Both the position numbers and the translations under genes were made by a program. Below, piece after piece: positions 1 to 7,542 of a stretch of 15,768 nucleotides of DNA. A model generated the notes under the pieces. It saw only the letters and a list, made by a program, of their open reading frames with translations. It was not told the origin of the DNA and did not search any database. Numbering within the stretch: position 1 is the stretch's first letter; each line of letters begins with the position of its first letter. Origin of the DNA: Erysipelotrichaceae bacterium (lineage in GTDB: Bacteria > Bacillota_I > Bacilli_A > Erysipelotrichales > Erysipelotrichaceae). The stretch spans positions 1-15,768 of the forward strand of contig JAIKXJ010000023.1 in assembly GCA_024684175.1 (NCBI GenBank). The letters run 5' to 3'.

Positions 1-42
<42 letters not shown>

Positions 43-49
43 ATGTGAC

Positions 50-140
50 TGGCGCAGGAGCTGGGATTCGAACCCAGGCGCCACTTGCATGACCTACCGG
101 TTTTCAAGACCGGACCCTTCAGCCACTTGGGTACTCCTGC
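50..140 (-). tRNA. tRNA-Ser(UGA)
   Basis: On the minus strand the acceptor stem GCAGGAG/CTCCTGC closes correctly, the discriminator is G and CCA is encoded (50-52). A long variable arm marks a class II tRNA. The anticodon loop TTGAAAA gives UGA, so it decodes UCN serine codons. The T loop GTTCGAATC is intact. It lies 7 nt from fMet and 11 nt from the next tRNA. Confidence 0.96.
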
Positions 141-151
141 AAACTGTGTTT

Positions 152-228
152 TGGTGGACCCTGAAGGACTCGAACCTTCGACCAACCGGTTATGAGCCGG
201 TAGCTCTGACCAACTGAGCTAAGGGTCC
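152..228 (-). tRNA. tRNA-Ile2(CAU), probable TilS substrate
   Basis: The 77-nt minus-strand gene has acceptor stem GGACCCT/AGGGTCC, discriminator A and encoded CCA. The anticodon loop CTCATAA gives CAU. Its body resembles the Firmicutes GGACC-type CAU tRNA, whereas the next gene resembles the elongator Met tRNA. With an initiator also present, assigning this one as the AUA-reading isoleucine tRNA (lysidine-modified by TilS) is the simplest reading. An elongator Met identity is the alternative. Confidence 0.75.
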
Positions 229-235
229 AAATAAG

Positions 236-312
236 TGGTAGCGAGGGTGGGACTCGAACCCACGACCTACCGGGTATGAACCGATCGCTCTAGCCAACTA
301 AGCTACCTCGCC
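236..312 (-). tRNA. tRNA-Met(CAU), elongator
   Basis: The 77-nt minus-strand gene has acceptor stem GGCGAGG/CCTCGCT, which ends in a G-U at 1:72, as in the B. subtilis elongator Met tRNA. Discriminator A and CCA are encoded. The anticodon loop TTCATAC gives CAU. The anticodon stem ATCGG/CCGGT includes one U-G pair. Confidence 0.88.
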
Positions 313-331
313 ATCATGCGCCTTAAATATA

Positions 332-408
332 TGGTCGGGATGGCAGGATTCGAACCTGTGACATCTTGATCCCAAATCAAGCACTCTACCAAGCTGAGCT
401 ACATCCCG
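332..408 (-). tRNA. tRNA-Pro(UGG)
   Basis: The minus-strand gene has acceptor stem CGGGATG/CATCCCG with the C1-G72 pair usual for proline tRNA, discriminator A and encoded CCA. The anticodon stem CTTGA/TCAAG encloses loop TTTGGGA, giving UGG. It is followed upstream by an unusually large 79-nt gap before the next tRNA in the array. Confidence 0.96.
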
Positions 409-487
409 AAACGAGAGATTATGTTGGATCCACTCAGCAGGATGTAACTGTTGAGCATTTGGCGCAGCACGATAATATTACGAAGAG

Positions 488-573
488 TGGTGGGGATGGT
501 GGGAGTTGAACCCACACGGTATTTCTACCAAGGGATTTTAAGTCCCTCGCGTCTACCATTCCGCCACATCCCC
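488..573 (-). tRNA. tRNA-Leu(UAA)
   Basis: The 86-nt minus-strand class II tRNA has acceptor stem GGGGATG/CATCCCC, discriminator A and encoded CCA (488-490). The anticodon stem AGGGA/TCCCT has loop CTTAAAA, giving UAA. A long variable arm is present. It is 5 nt from tRNA-Cys. Confidence 0.96.
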
Positions 574-578
574 ATTGC

Positions 579-652
579 TGGAGGTTCCTACCAGATTCGA
601 ACCGGTGATCACAGAGTTGCAGTCTATTGCCTTACCACTTGGCTAAGGAACC
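579..652 (-). tRNA. tRNA-Cys(GCA)
   Basis: The 74-nt minus-strand gene begins GGTTCCT and ends AGGAACC-T-CCA. The U discriminator is the standard cysteine identity element. The anticodon loop CTGCAAC gives GCA. It is the promoter-proximal gene of the leftward array. Confidence 0.96.
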
Positions 653-680
653 GCGTGCGAATAATATTCCGTGCCTATTT

Positions 681-709
681 ATTCTAGCAATAAAGATTTA
701 AAAATGCAA
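681..709 (-). promoter_or_regulatory. Promoter of the leftward tRNA array
   Basis: On the minus strand TTGCAT (704-709), a 17-nt spacer and TAGAAT (681-686) line up. TGC directly before the -10 makes it an extended -10. Transcription would begin near 674, about 22 nt upstream of mature tRNA-Cys. Confidence 0.7.
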
Positions 710-747
710 CAACAAAAAGCTGTTACGTTTTTTTTTGAAACCATCTC

Positions 748-756
748 TGTTATAAT
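748..756 (+). promoter_or_regulatory. Extended -10 promoter of the giant coiled-coil gene
   Basis: TGT followed by TATAAT (751-756) is a perfect extended -10. No good -35 box exists at the right distance; that position falls in a run of nine T (728-736). Transcription would start near 763. A strong GGAGG (776-780) sits 6 nt before the ATG at 787. Confidence 0.7.
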
Positions 757-786
757 TTTTGTATAGTATGAATTTGGAGGTCTCCA

Positions 787-3700
787 ATGAATTTTTTTGG
801 CGGGAAAAAGAACAATGATGATCAGATGACTTCCTCAATGAGCATTGAGGAGCTTGATAAACTGATCGAGGACAAGAAAAAACAGATCAATCAGATCAAC
901 GGATCGATCGATGAGACGATGTCTGAGATCGAAAAAACAGATGCGGATTTTGAGGCTAAGATCGCTGCTTTGAACGCCAGACAGGATTCTTTTTATCAGG
1001 ATCTGGAGAAGAAAAACAAGAAGACCGCCAAAGATCTTGAGAAGCTGCGCAAGGAAGAAGAAGAACTGAAACAGCTGCATGAAGATCAGGATGCGCAGAT
1101 CCTTTCCAAGATCGATGCACTCAAGGCAAAGAAGAAAGAACTGATCGATTCGGAAGAAAAAGAAGACGAAGAATCGTTCAATAACAAGAGAAAGAACATC
1201 GAGAAGCGTCTCAAAGAACTCAGGGCAAAGAAAAAAGAAGAAGAGGAAGCATTCAATGCACGCATGGAAGCCATCAAGGCGGCACATGACGAACTCCTGG
1301 CTAAAAACGATGAGGAAGGAAATGAATTAGAAGCTAAGATCGCACAGATCAAGGCGGATGCAAAAGCGGAAAGCGGCAGGCTTGAAGCGGTCCTTGAAGA
1401 TGAAAAGAAGGACCATGAAGATGCCATGAAACAATTGTCCGCACTGCAGAATGAAAAACTCAGAGCGGAGAAGGCTCTGCAAGAAGAGATGATCGCCGAC
1501 CGGAAGGAAAAATTAAGTTCCTACAACGCCGAGATCAAAGCTTTGATGGCCGAGAAGAATGACAAGCTCCGCAAGCTCGATCAGTCGAAACTTGACCGTT
1601 CGAGACAATATGAAGACCTTGAAAAACGCTATGAAGAAGACAAGGCGAGAAGTCTTGCCGAAAACGAAGAACTGAATGCCGATCTGGCAAGAAGAAGCGA
1701 AGAACTTTCAGCGGATTCCAGAAACAAAGAAGAAGAATTCAAACGAAACAGCGAGATCCTCGACCGTTTGATCAAGCTGCTCAACAATACGAGAAACACG
1801 AGATACGATGTACTGCGTGCCAAGGTGGAAGAACTTGAACCGCAGTTCAGAGAGTCCTATGAACGTTATCTCGGCAAAGCGGATGAAGAATTCGCCGCTG
1901 CCAGAGAGAAGCGCAACAAAGAACTGGAGATCCTGACCTACAACCTCTCCAAGGAAGAGGAACTTTTGGCAAGCCGTCAGGAATTCCTGGACAACCGTTT
2001 CAAAAACCGCGATGAACAGTACCGTGAAACGGCAGCCAAGAGCGACGAAGAGATCCACAGACTGGAAGAAGAAGTCTTCTCTTTGAATCACGACTATGAT
2101 GAAAAGCTCAGTGTTCTGAAACAGAAGATCGAGGATGCCAAGAAGGCCAATACGCAGATCATCCGCAATACCAATCAGAAGAATGAAGATGAACTTTCGT
2201 CTTTGAAAGTGGACTATGCATCGAAGATCGATGTCATCGAAGGCCAGATCGCCGAAGCCAAGAAACAGATCGGCGACATGAACAAACAGATCGCCCAGGT
2301 CCAGAAGCAGGCTGAAGATTACAACAGCGAATACGAAGACCTGAAGCTTTCGCTTGACGATGTCCACGAAAAGGCGATGCTGCAGATCAGCAACGACAAG
2401 GCAAAGATCATGGATAAAGCCAAGGCGTTCGAAAAGAAGAATGCCGATTTCGTCAAGCTCAGCAAGCAGCGCGATGAGCAGATCGAAGAGAAGGTCAGGA
2501 CGATCATCGATACCAAGAATAAATTGATTAAAAAGGAAGAAGACAAGGAAGTCTCTGCTTTTGAACTGAAAAAAGAAGAGATGGAGACTTCGCTGAATAA
2601 ACTCAGGATGACTAGGCATGATCAGGGCGATGCGTTCAATCAGCGTATGAGCGAGATGAAAGACCGCTATGAAAAACTGATCGAAGACAGAAACGGTGTC
2701 AAGAGCGATCTGGAAGCCAAAAAAGCGGATCTGATCGCCAAAGGCGACCGGCAAGTCGCGGAGCTCGAGAACAGTCTTACAGCCTTGAGAACAGACCACG
2801 AAGACCGGCTGAAGGAACTGCTCGCCGCGCATGAAAGCGACATGAACGAGCTCAGGTCGCAGGAAGATGACAAGGTCTCTTCCGTTCAGGCGATCTATTC
2901 CGGCTGCCTCAATGAACTGGAGTCTTTGAATCGTAAGAAAGATGAGATCCTTTCCGGCCTGGAAAAGGCAAAGGAAGAGGATCAGAGATCCTATCAGGAT
3001 GCACAGGCCTCTTTTGATGCGGAACGAAACAGACTCTTAAAAGAAAATGATGACCTGGATGCGCAGATCTCTGGTAAAGAAGAACAGCTGGAACTCACGA
3101 TCGATACGCAGAAGAAGGATTTTGAGAAGCAGAGCAGGGATCTCGATGATCTCATCGTATTCCTGAAGGATGCGCAGAATGAAAAACATGATGACCTCAA
3201 GAGGAACCTTGCGGCTTTGCGCAACGATCTGAAGGCGAGATATCAGCAGTATTTCGAAGACCTCGACCGGAAACTGGAAGAGGAAAGAGCAAAACGCCAG
3301 AACGATCTGGATATGCTGGATTCGCAGCTGAAAGAAGAAGAAAAACAGCTGGAAAGCCGTAATGCTTTCCTGAACGAGCGTCTGAGCAAACGTGAAGAGC
3401 TCTATAAGAACAAAGTCAAAGAAAACGAGATCGACATCGATAAGATCCGCAGCGAAACGGATACTTTGAACAAGAGATATCAAGACAAGTGTGCCTTATT
3501 GAACAAGGAATTCGAGGCCAGCAAGGCGGACAACGAGAAGCAGATCAAAGACCGTAAAGAAGATTACGAACGCAAGCTTGCACAGACCAGAGAAGAATAC
3601 GAAGGGATCAAGTCGGATCTCGACGGCAAGATCTCGGAGATCAAGAATCAGATCGGTGCGATGAACAAAGAGATCATCCGTATCGAGAAAGATGCGCAGA

Positions 3701-6060
3701 ATTACTACAGTGATTATCAGGCAAGAGTGCTGAATTTTGAAAAAGACAAGGAATCTTATCTGAACAACTGTGCACAGACCAAAGCACAGCTTTCCGAGAA
3801 GCTTTCCGCTCTTGAAGCAAAGATCGCCGAAAACGATGCGGCTTATCAAAACGCGATCGCTGAGATCGCCCGCAAGCGCGAACAGGCGCAGTCCGAATAC
3901 GACAGCAAGGTGAAAGAGCTCGAAGAAGAGTTCTCCGGTCTCAGGGATCAGGCTGCTGCTGAACATGAAGTACAGCTGGGTCAGGCTCTCAAAGGCCATG
4001 AAAACGAAATGGCGAAGCTTCAGTATGACTTCGACGAGAAGATCCATGCCGAGCAGGCCGACTATGAAGAAAAGAAGAACTTCTATGAAGAACAGAAGTC
4101 TTCGATCGACGGACAGTTGGAACAGCTGAACAACGAAACTTCCGATAAGCTTGCTGCGCTTGATGAGGAAAGGAACAGACTTCTGGAAACGATCTCCCGT
4201 ATCAAGGTGGAGACGGAAAACAAGGAAGCCGAGTTCAAAGCCCTGATCAAACAGGCGGAAGATGACCGCAATGAAAAGCTCGCTCAGATGGCTGCAAAGC
4301 AGGAGAGCGATCTTGTGAAGATCACGGAAGAATATGAAACGATCCCGTCGAGCCAATTGCAGCAGATCCGCGATGAATTTGCGGCAAAACAGCGCGAGTA
4401 CAACGACACGGCCGCCAAGATCGCACTTAGAAAGACAGAGATCGATGATGCGCAGGCACAGCAGGTCGAAAGGAACGACCGGGAAAAAGCCGCTGCCGAT
4501 GAAGATCTTAAACTTGCACAGGACCGTTATGATCTGAGCAGGAAAGAAGCGCAGGATCTTGAGAACGAACTGCAGAGCGAATATGAACGCCGTCAGCAGG
4601 AGCTCAAAGATTTCCGTGAGGATCTTTCCCGGCAGCTGCAGCAGATCAGAGATACCAATGCCATGGAACTCAGCAGACTGTCCGAGAAACTTCAGGCCGA
4701 ATACGATGAAGCGGAGAGGCAGTATCGTGACAAACAGTCGGAGACCGAAAAGCAGTATGATGAAAAAGTCCGCGCTTTCGCCGATGAACTTCAGACCAAG
4801 AAAGATTCTCTGGATGCGTTGATCAAAGAGATCGCCATGCGCAAGCAGACGACCGAGAAGGAATGCATCTCCCGATACAATGCCGCGCTCGATCAGACCA
4901 AGAGCATACAGCAGGAACTTGACGAACTGGTCAAAGCCAACGAATTCAAACGTCAGGAACTGACTTTGACTTTGAACCGGAAAAAAGAGGCGATCGCTGC
5001 CGAGATCGAAAATCTCAAGAACGGCTATGCCAATGTGCTCGGTGAAAAGAAGAATGCTTATGAGCGTTACATCGGTGAAGTCAACGATAAGTGTGATGAA
5101 CTGAGAAACGAGATCAACGATCTTGAAAACAAGAAAGCGATCGAACTTTCCAAACTCGAAACTTATGAAAACGAAAGAAAGACGGCTCTGGAAGATCTGA
5201 CCAGGACGACTAGAGATTATATCGACGGTATCGCCGATAAGATCGAAGAGCTGCAGGGCAAATCTCTTGAATTGGAAGATGTTCATAATAAACGTGTCTA
5301 CAACATCAAGACGCAGATCGCGGCAACGATGTCGGAGTATGATACGTTATTGAGAAGCAGACCGGAGCTCATCAAAGATACCAAACAGACCGGTGAAGAT
5401 GATCTGGCTGCCAGGACGAAACTGTTCAGAGAAAAGATCGATTCTCTGGAAAAGGCGCACAGCGAGATCCTTTCGGGTCTGAATGCGAAACGCAACGAAT
5501 CGATCGACCAGATCTCCAGGGAGATCGGAGAACTGCAGATCGACAGGCAGAACAAACTCAAGAAGTATGAAGAGGAGATCCAAGGTCTTTCCGAAGCCTA
5601 CGATGCGATGCTGAGAGACGAGCGGGACCGTCAGAATTCTCTGAGTGCCGATATCCGCAAGGCGAAGAGCGAACAAGAGAAGTTCATCGACAACATGTAT
5701 AACGAAGACCTCAGCGTCACTTCCGATTTCAAGGAAGAAAAACGCCGTCTGCAGCAGCTGCATGAAACGGCGATCAAAGAAAGCGCTGAGAGGTTCAACG
5801 AACAGTCCAAGGCTCTCAAAGAGAACTTTGACAGCCTGATCACGGACCGCAAGATCCTGAATGCCGAACTGGCAAGAATGGTCGGCGAATACAAGCGGAT
5901 CGACGACGAGATCTCGGACAGGGAACTCAAACTTCGCTATGAATGCAACGAAAAGCTTCTGGAAGTCCGCAAGCTCCTTGAGGAGGAACAGAACCGCCGT
6001 AAAGAAAAGCTTTCGATCCTCGATATCCTCAACGACGATCCGGGGAACATCATCAGCTGA
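787..6060 (+). CDS. Giant cytoplasmic coiled-coil protein, unknown function (1757 aa)
   Basis: I do not recognise a family. The protein is almost entirely Glu/Lys/Asp/Gln/Arg/Leu/Ala in heptad-like order, with only four prolines (about residues 352, 1187, 1526, 1752), no tryptophan that I can see, six widely spaced cysteines, no signal peptide and no membrane segment. It is therefore probably a cytoplasmic rod; fully helical it could reach roughly 260 nm. There is no Walker A or ABC signature, so it is not a complete SMC/Rad50 ATPase. The N-terminus has a short non-helical FFGGKK segment, and the C-terminus ends with a hydrophobic ILDILNDDPGNIIS-type tail that could be a capping or docking peptide. 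Residues ~250-520 are repeated without gaps at ~711-981, and a degraded third copy follows. The ATG is set by GGAGG 6 nt upstream. It is a single-gene unit between its own promoter and terminator. A structural or scaffold role is inference only. Confidence 0.93.
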   Translation: MNFFGGKKNNDDQMTSSMSIEELDKLIEDKKKQINQINGSIDETMSEIEKTDADFEAKIAALNARQDSFYQDLEKKNKKTAKDLEKLRKEEEELKQLHEDQDAQILSKIDALKAKKKELIDSEEKEDEESFNNKRKNIEKRLKELRAKKKEEEEAFNARMEAIKAAHDELLAKNDEEGNELEAKIAQIKADAKAESGRLEAVLEDEKKDHEDAMKQLSALQNEKLRAEKALQEEMIADRKEKLSSYNAEIKALMAEKNDKLRKLDQSKLDRSRQYEDLEKRYEEDKARSLAENEELNADLARRSEELSADSRNKEEEFKRNSEILDRLIKLLNNTRNTRYDVLRAKVEELEPQFRESYERYLGKADEEFAAAREKRNKELEILTYNLSKEEELLASRQEFLDNRFKNRDEQYRETAAKSDEEIHRLEEEVFSLNHDYDEKLSVLKQKIEDAKKANTQIIRNTNQKNEDELSSLKVDYASKIDVIEGQIAEAKKQIGDMNKQIAQVQKQAEDYNSEYEDLKLSLDDVHEKAMLQISNDKAKIMDKAKAFEKKNADFVKLSKQRDEQIEEKVRTIIDTKNKLIKKEEDKEVSAFELKKEEMETSLNKLRMTRHDQGDAFNQRMSEMKDRYEKLIEDRNGVKSDLEAKKADLIAKGDRQVAELENSLTALRTDHEDRLKELLAAHESDMNELRSQEDDKVSSVQAIYSGCLNELESLNRKKDEILSGLEKAKEEDQRSYQDAQASFDAERNRLLKENDDLDAQISGKEEQLELTIDTQKKDFEKQSRDLDDLIVFLKDAQNEKHDDLKRNLAALRNDLKARYQQYFEDLDRKLEEERAKRQNDLDMLDSQLKEEEKQLESRNAFLNERLSKREELYKNKVKENEIDIDKIRSETDTLNKRYQDKCALLNKEFEASKADNEKQIKDRKEDYERKLAQTREEYEGIKSDLDGKISEIKNQIGAMNKEIIRIEKDAQNYYSDYQARVLNFEKDKESYLNNCAQTKAQLSEKLSALEAKIAENDAAYQNAIAEIARKREQAQSEYDSKVKELEEEFSGLRDQAAAEHEVQLGQALKGHENEMAKLQYDFDEKIHAEQADYEEKKNFYEEQKSSIDGQLEQLNNETSDKLAALDEERNRLLETISRIKVETENKEAEFKALIKQAEDDRNEKLAQMAAKQESDLVKITEEYETIPSSQLQQIRDEFAAKQREYNDTAAKIALRKTEIDDAQAQQVERNDREKAAADEDLKLAQDRYDLSRKEAQDLENELQSEYERRQQELKDFREDLSRQLQQIRDTNAMELSRLSEKLQAEYDEAERQYRDKQSETEKQYDEKVRAFADELQTKKDSLDALIKEIAMRKQTTEKECISRYNAALDQTKSIQQELDELVKANEFKRQELTLTLNRKKEAIAAEIENLKNGYANVLGEKKNAYERYIGEVNDKCDELRNEINDLENKKAIELSKLETYENERKTALEDLTRTTRDYIDGIADKIEELQGKSLELEDVHNKRVYNIKTQIAATMSEYDTLLRSRPELIKDTKQTGEDDLAARTKLFREKIDSLEKAHSEILSGLNAKRNESIDQISREIGELQIDRQNKLKKYEEEIQGLSEAYDAMLRDERDRQNSLSADIRKAKSEQEKFIDNMYNEDLSVTSDFKEEKRRLQQLHETAIKESAERFNEQSKALKENFDSLITDRKILNAELARMVGEYKRIDDEISDRELKLRYECNEKLLEVRKLLEEEQNRRKEKLSILDILNDDPGNIIS
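1534..2346 (+). repeat. Internal protein repeat, copy A (residues ~250-520)
   Basis: This segment aligns with copy B at a constant offset of 461 residues with no gap. Anchors include LAENEELNA against LKENDDLDA, S322/S783, SR at 396/857, MNK at 498/959 and the tyrosine pair 512 and 516 against 973 and 977. By my count 12 of 30 residues are identical over 381-410. Confidence 0.85.
2917..3729 (+). repeat. Internal protein repeat, copy B (residues ~711-981)
   Basis: This is the second copy of the coiled-coil module, 1383 bp downstream of copy A. Parts of the linker before it (HESDMNEL, ~682) recur after it (HENEMAKL, ~1071). ERNRLL (~746) recurs at ~1128, which suggests a third, eroded copy with shorter spacing. 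Confidence 0.85.
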
Positions 6061-6065
6061 TCATC

Positions 6066-6092
6066 AGGTACCTGAATTCAGGTACCTTTTTT
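6066..6092 (+). terminator. Rho-independent terminator of the coiled-coil gene
   Basis: A perfect 22-nt palindrome (6066-6087), with AGGTACCTG arms around central AATT, is followed directly by a run of six T. It lies 5 nt after the stop codon. The absence of a matching T run on the other strand makes it rightward only. Confidence 0.9.
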
Positions 6093-6093
6093 A

Positions 6094-6122
6094 TTGAACG
6101 CGAAAGAGGAAAGGCATAAAAT
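6094..6122 (+). promoter_or_regulatory. Promoter of the transporter-amidase operon
   Basis: TTGAAC (6094-6099), a 17-nt spacer and TAAAAT (6117-6122) form a plausible vegetative promoter directly after the preceding terminator. The ribosome binding site AAGGGGG (6143-6149) is 4 nt before the ATG at 6154. Confidence 0.7.
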
Positions 6123-6153
6123 AACATTAATATCATTGTTTTAAGGGGGCATA

Positions 6154-7542
6154 ATGAAGAAAGAGAACAATAAAACCGTGGGTTTATTGGAAAAACTTGG
6201 TTTCATGAGCTTTTCCACTTCAACGAACATCGTTTTCAATTTTAAAAGCACATACTACAAGTATTTTCTGACGTCGATCCTTTTGATCGATCCCATCGCC
6301 GTTTCCAATATGGTCCTGATCGGCACGATCTGGGATATCCTCAACGATCCTTTGATCGGGGTCTGGGCGAACAACGTGAGATTCAAGAGCAACGAAAAAG
6401 TCAGACCTTGGCTGATCTATATCGCCGTTCCGTATGCTATGGGCATGGTCCTGCTGTTCACGGACTTCCATGTCAGTGAGCGCTGGGATATCATCTTGGG
6501 CATCGCCGTCTTCTTCCTGTATGAGATCGCCAACACGTTCCGCGGGATCCCGTATAACGGTATGGGTGCCCTGGCGTCTTCCGATGACGGAGACAGGAAA
6601 TCGATCAACGCTTTCCGTTCGCTGGGTGCCTGTCTGGGTTCCGGGATCGGTGCCGTCGCAGTCCCGATGATCGTCCGGATGTTCGGCGGTCTCAAAGACC
6701 ACAAAGTCATCAATTCTTCGGATTCACCGGCAGTCTTCAAGTCGGCGCTGTTCATGGGTGTTCTGATCGTGATCGGCTGTCTGCTCCACTACTTTACAAC
6801 GAAAGAAAGAGTCCGTCAGGTCTCCGATGACGAAGAAAAGATCGGTATCGTTGAGACTTACCGGATGCTTTTCAAATGCCGTTCCTGGGTGCGCAACATG
6901 TTGTATGTCATGAGTTATGGCATCTCGACATGTCTTCTGACATCGTCCATCACTTACTATTGCGCCTATGTATTGAACAATTCTTCACTTTCGACGCCGA
7001 TCATGGCGGCTTATCTGGTGGCTTCCGTCATCTTCTCGATCATCACGCCGCGCATCGATACCGTTTTAGGCAGGAAAAAGACGATGGCACTGGCGGCGAT
7101 CTTGCAGATCGTCGGGAAGATCCCATTCATCTTTGCTCCGACAAAGGTCATCACCGCATTCATCAACGCGGCATTCACCGGCATGGGTCTGACGATGACA
7201 TTCATTTTGTTCAACACCAACCGCAATGCGATCACCGACATCGTCGAAGTACAGAACGGCAGACGTCTGGATACGATGGTCTCGACCGGCGATACACTGG
7301 TCTCCAAGATCGCCGAAGCGGCTGTCGACAAGCTTTTCCTTGTCGCTTTGGCTGCTGCCGGCTTCTCGGCAAAACTGGCAGATGAAGGCATCATGCAGAA
7401 TCTGGCAACGCAGAATACCATCAACGCTTTGCTGGGATGGATCCCGGCACTTGTCGCCGTCATGATGCTGGCATTTGCGATCGGCATCGATACCAAGAAG
7501 GAATATGAAGAGGCACTTGCTGCCCGAAAGGAAAACAACTGA
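6154..7542 (+). CDS. GPH-family (MFS_2) cation symporter
   Basis: This is a polytopic membrane protein of 462 residues, the usual size for 12-helix MFS carriers. The segment near residues 59-69 (IWDILNDPLIG), followed by a positively charged loop and RPW (~84-86), matches the signature of the glycoside-pentoside-hexuronide:cation symporter group. Members mostly import sugars or sugar acids with Na+ or H+, but several divergent members move other solutes, so substrate cannot be read from sequence. Its stop overlaps the next start by one base (TGATG), so the amide hydrolase is translationally coupled. The pairing suggests that the carrier brings in the hydrolase substrate or exports a product. 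The start is fixed by AAGGGGG 4 nt upstream. Family assignment is confident; substrate unknown. Confidence 0.9.
   Translation: MKKENNKTVGLLEKLGFMSFSTSTNIVFNFKSTYYKYFLTSILLIDPIAVSNMVLIGTIWDILNDPLIGVWANNVRFKSNEKVRPWLIYIAVPYAMGMVLLFTDFHVSERWDIILGIAVFFLYEIANTFRGIPYNGMGALASSDDGDRKSINAFRSLGACLGSGIGAVAVPMIVRMFGGLKDHKVINSSDSPAVFKSALFMGVLIVIGCLLHYFTTKERVRQVSDDEEKIGIVETYRMLFKCRSWVRNMLYVMSYGISTCLLTSSITYYCAYVLNNSSLSTPIMAAYLVASVIFSIITPRIDTVLGRKKTMALAAILQIVGKIPFIFAPTKVITAFINAAFTGMGLTMTFILFNTNRNAITDIVEVQNGRRLDTMVSTGDTLVSKIAEAAVDKLFLVALAAAGFSAKLADEGIMQNLATQNTINALLGWIPALVAVMMLAFAIGIDTKKEYEEALAARKENN

Noticed and set aside
451..687. 78-codon plus-strand open frame across tRNA-Leu and tRNA-Cys
   Set aside because: It is the complement of two intact tRNA genes and its VEPTR/IRTGD-like strings come from T-arm sequence.
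711..736. AACA/TGTT mini-hairpin followed by nine T, resembling a terminator
   Set aside because: A four-pair stem of A-T and one or two G-C is too weak, and there is no gene upstream on the plus strand to terminate.
1708..2832. 374-codon minus-strand open frame inside the giant gene
   Set aside because: Antisense shadow of the repetitive charged coiled coil; lacks promoter and start signals.
1534..3729. CRISPR or DNA-level tandem repeat
   Set aside because: The duplication is visible in protein, but the DNA copies have diverged and there are no short regular repeats with unique spacers.
3496..5286. 596-codon open frame on the minus strand, and several others antisense to the giant gene
   Set aside because: Their Phe/Leu/Ile-rich products are what results from reading the complement of Glu/Lys/Asp codons. 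No ribosome binding site or family similarity, and the plus strand frame is clearly coding.
787..6060. SMC/RecN-type ATPase or myosin-like motor
   Set aside because: Long coiled coil only; no Walker A, signature or Walker B motif at either end.
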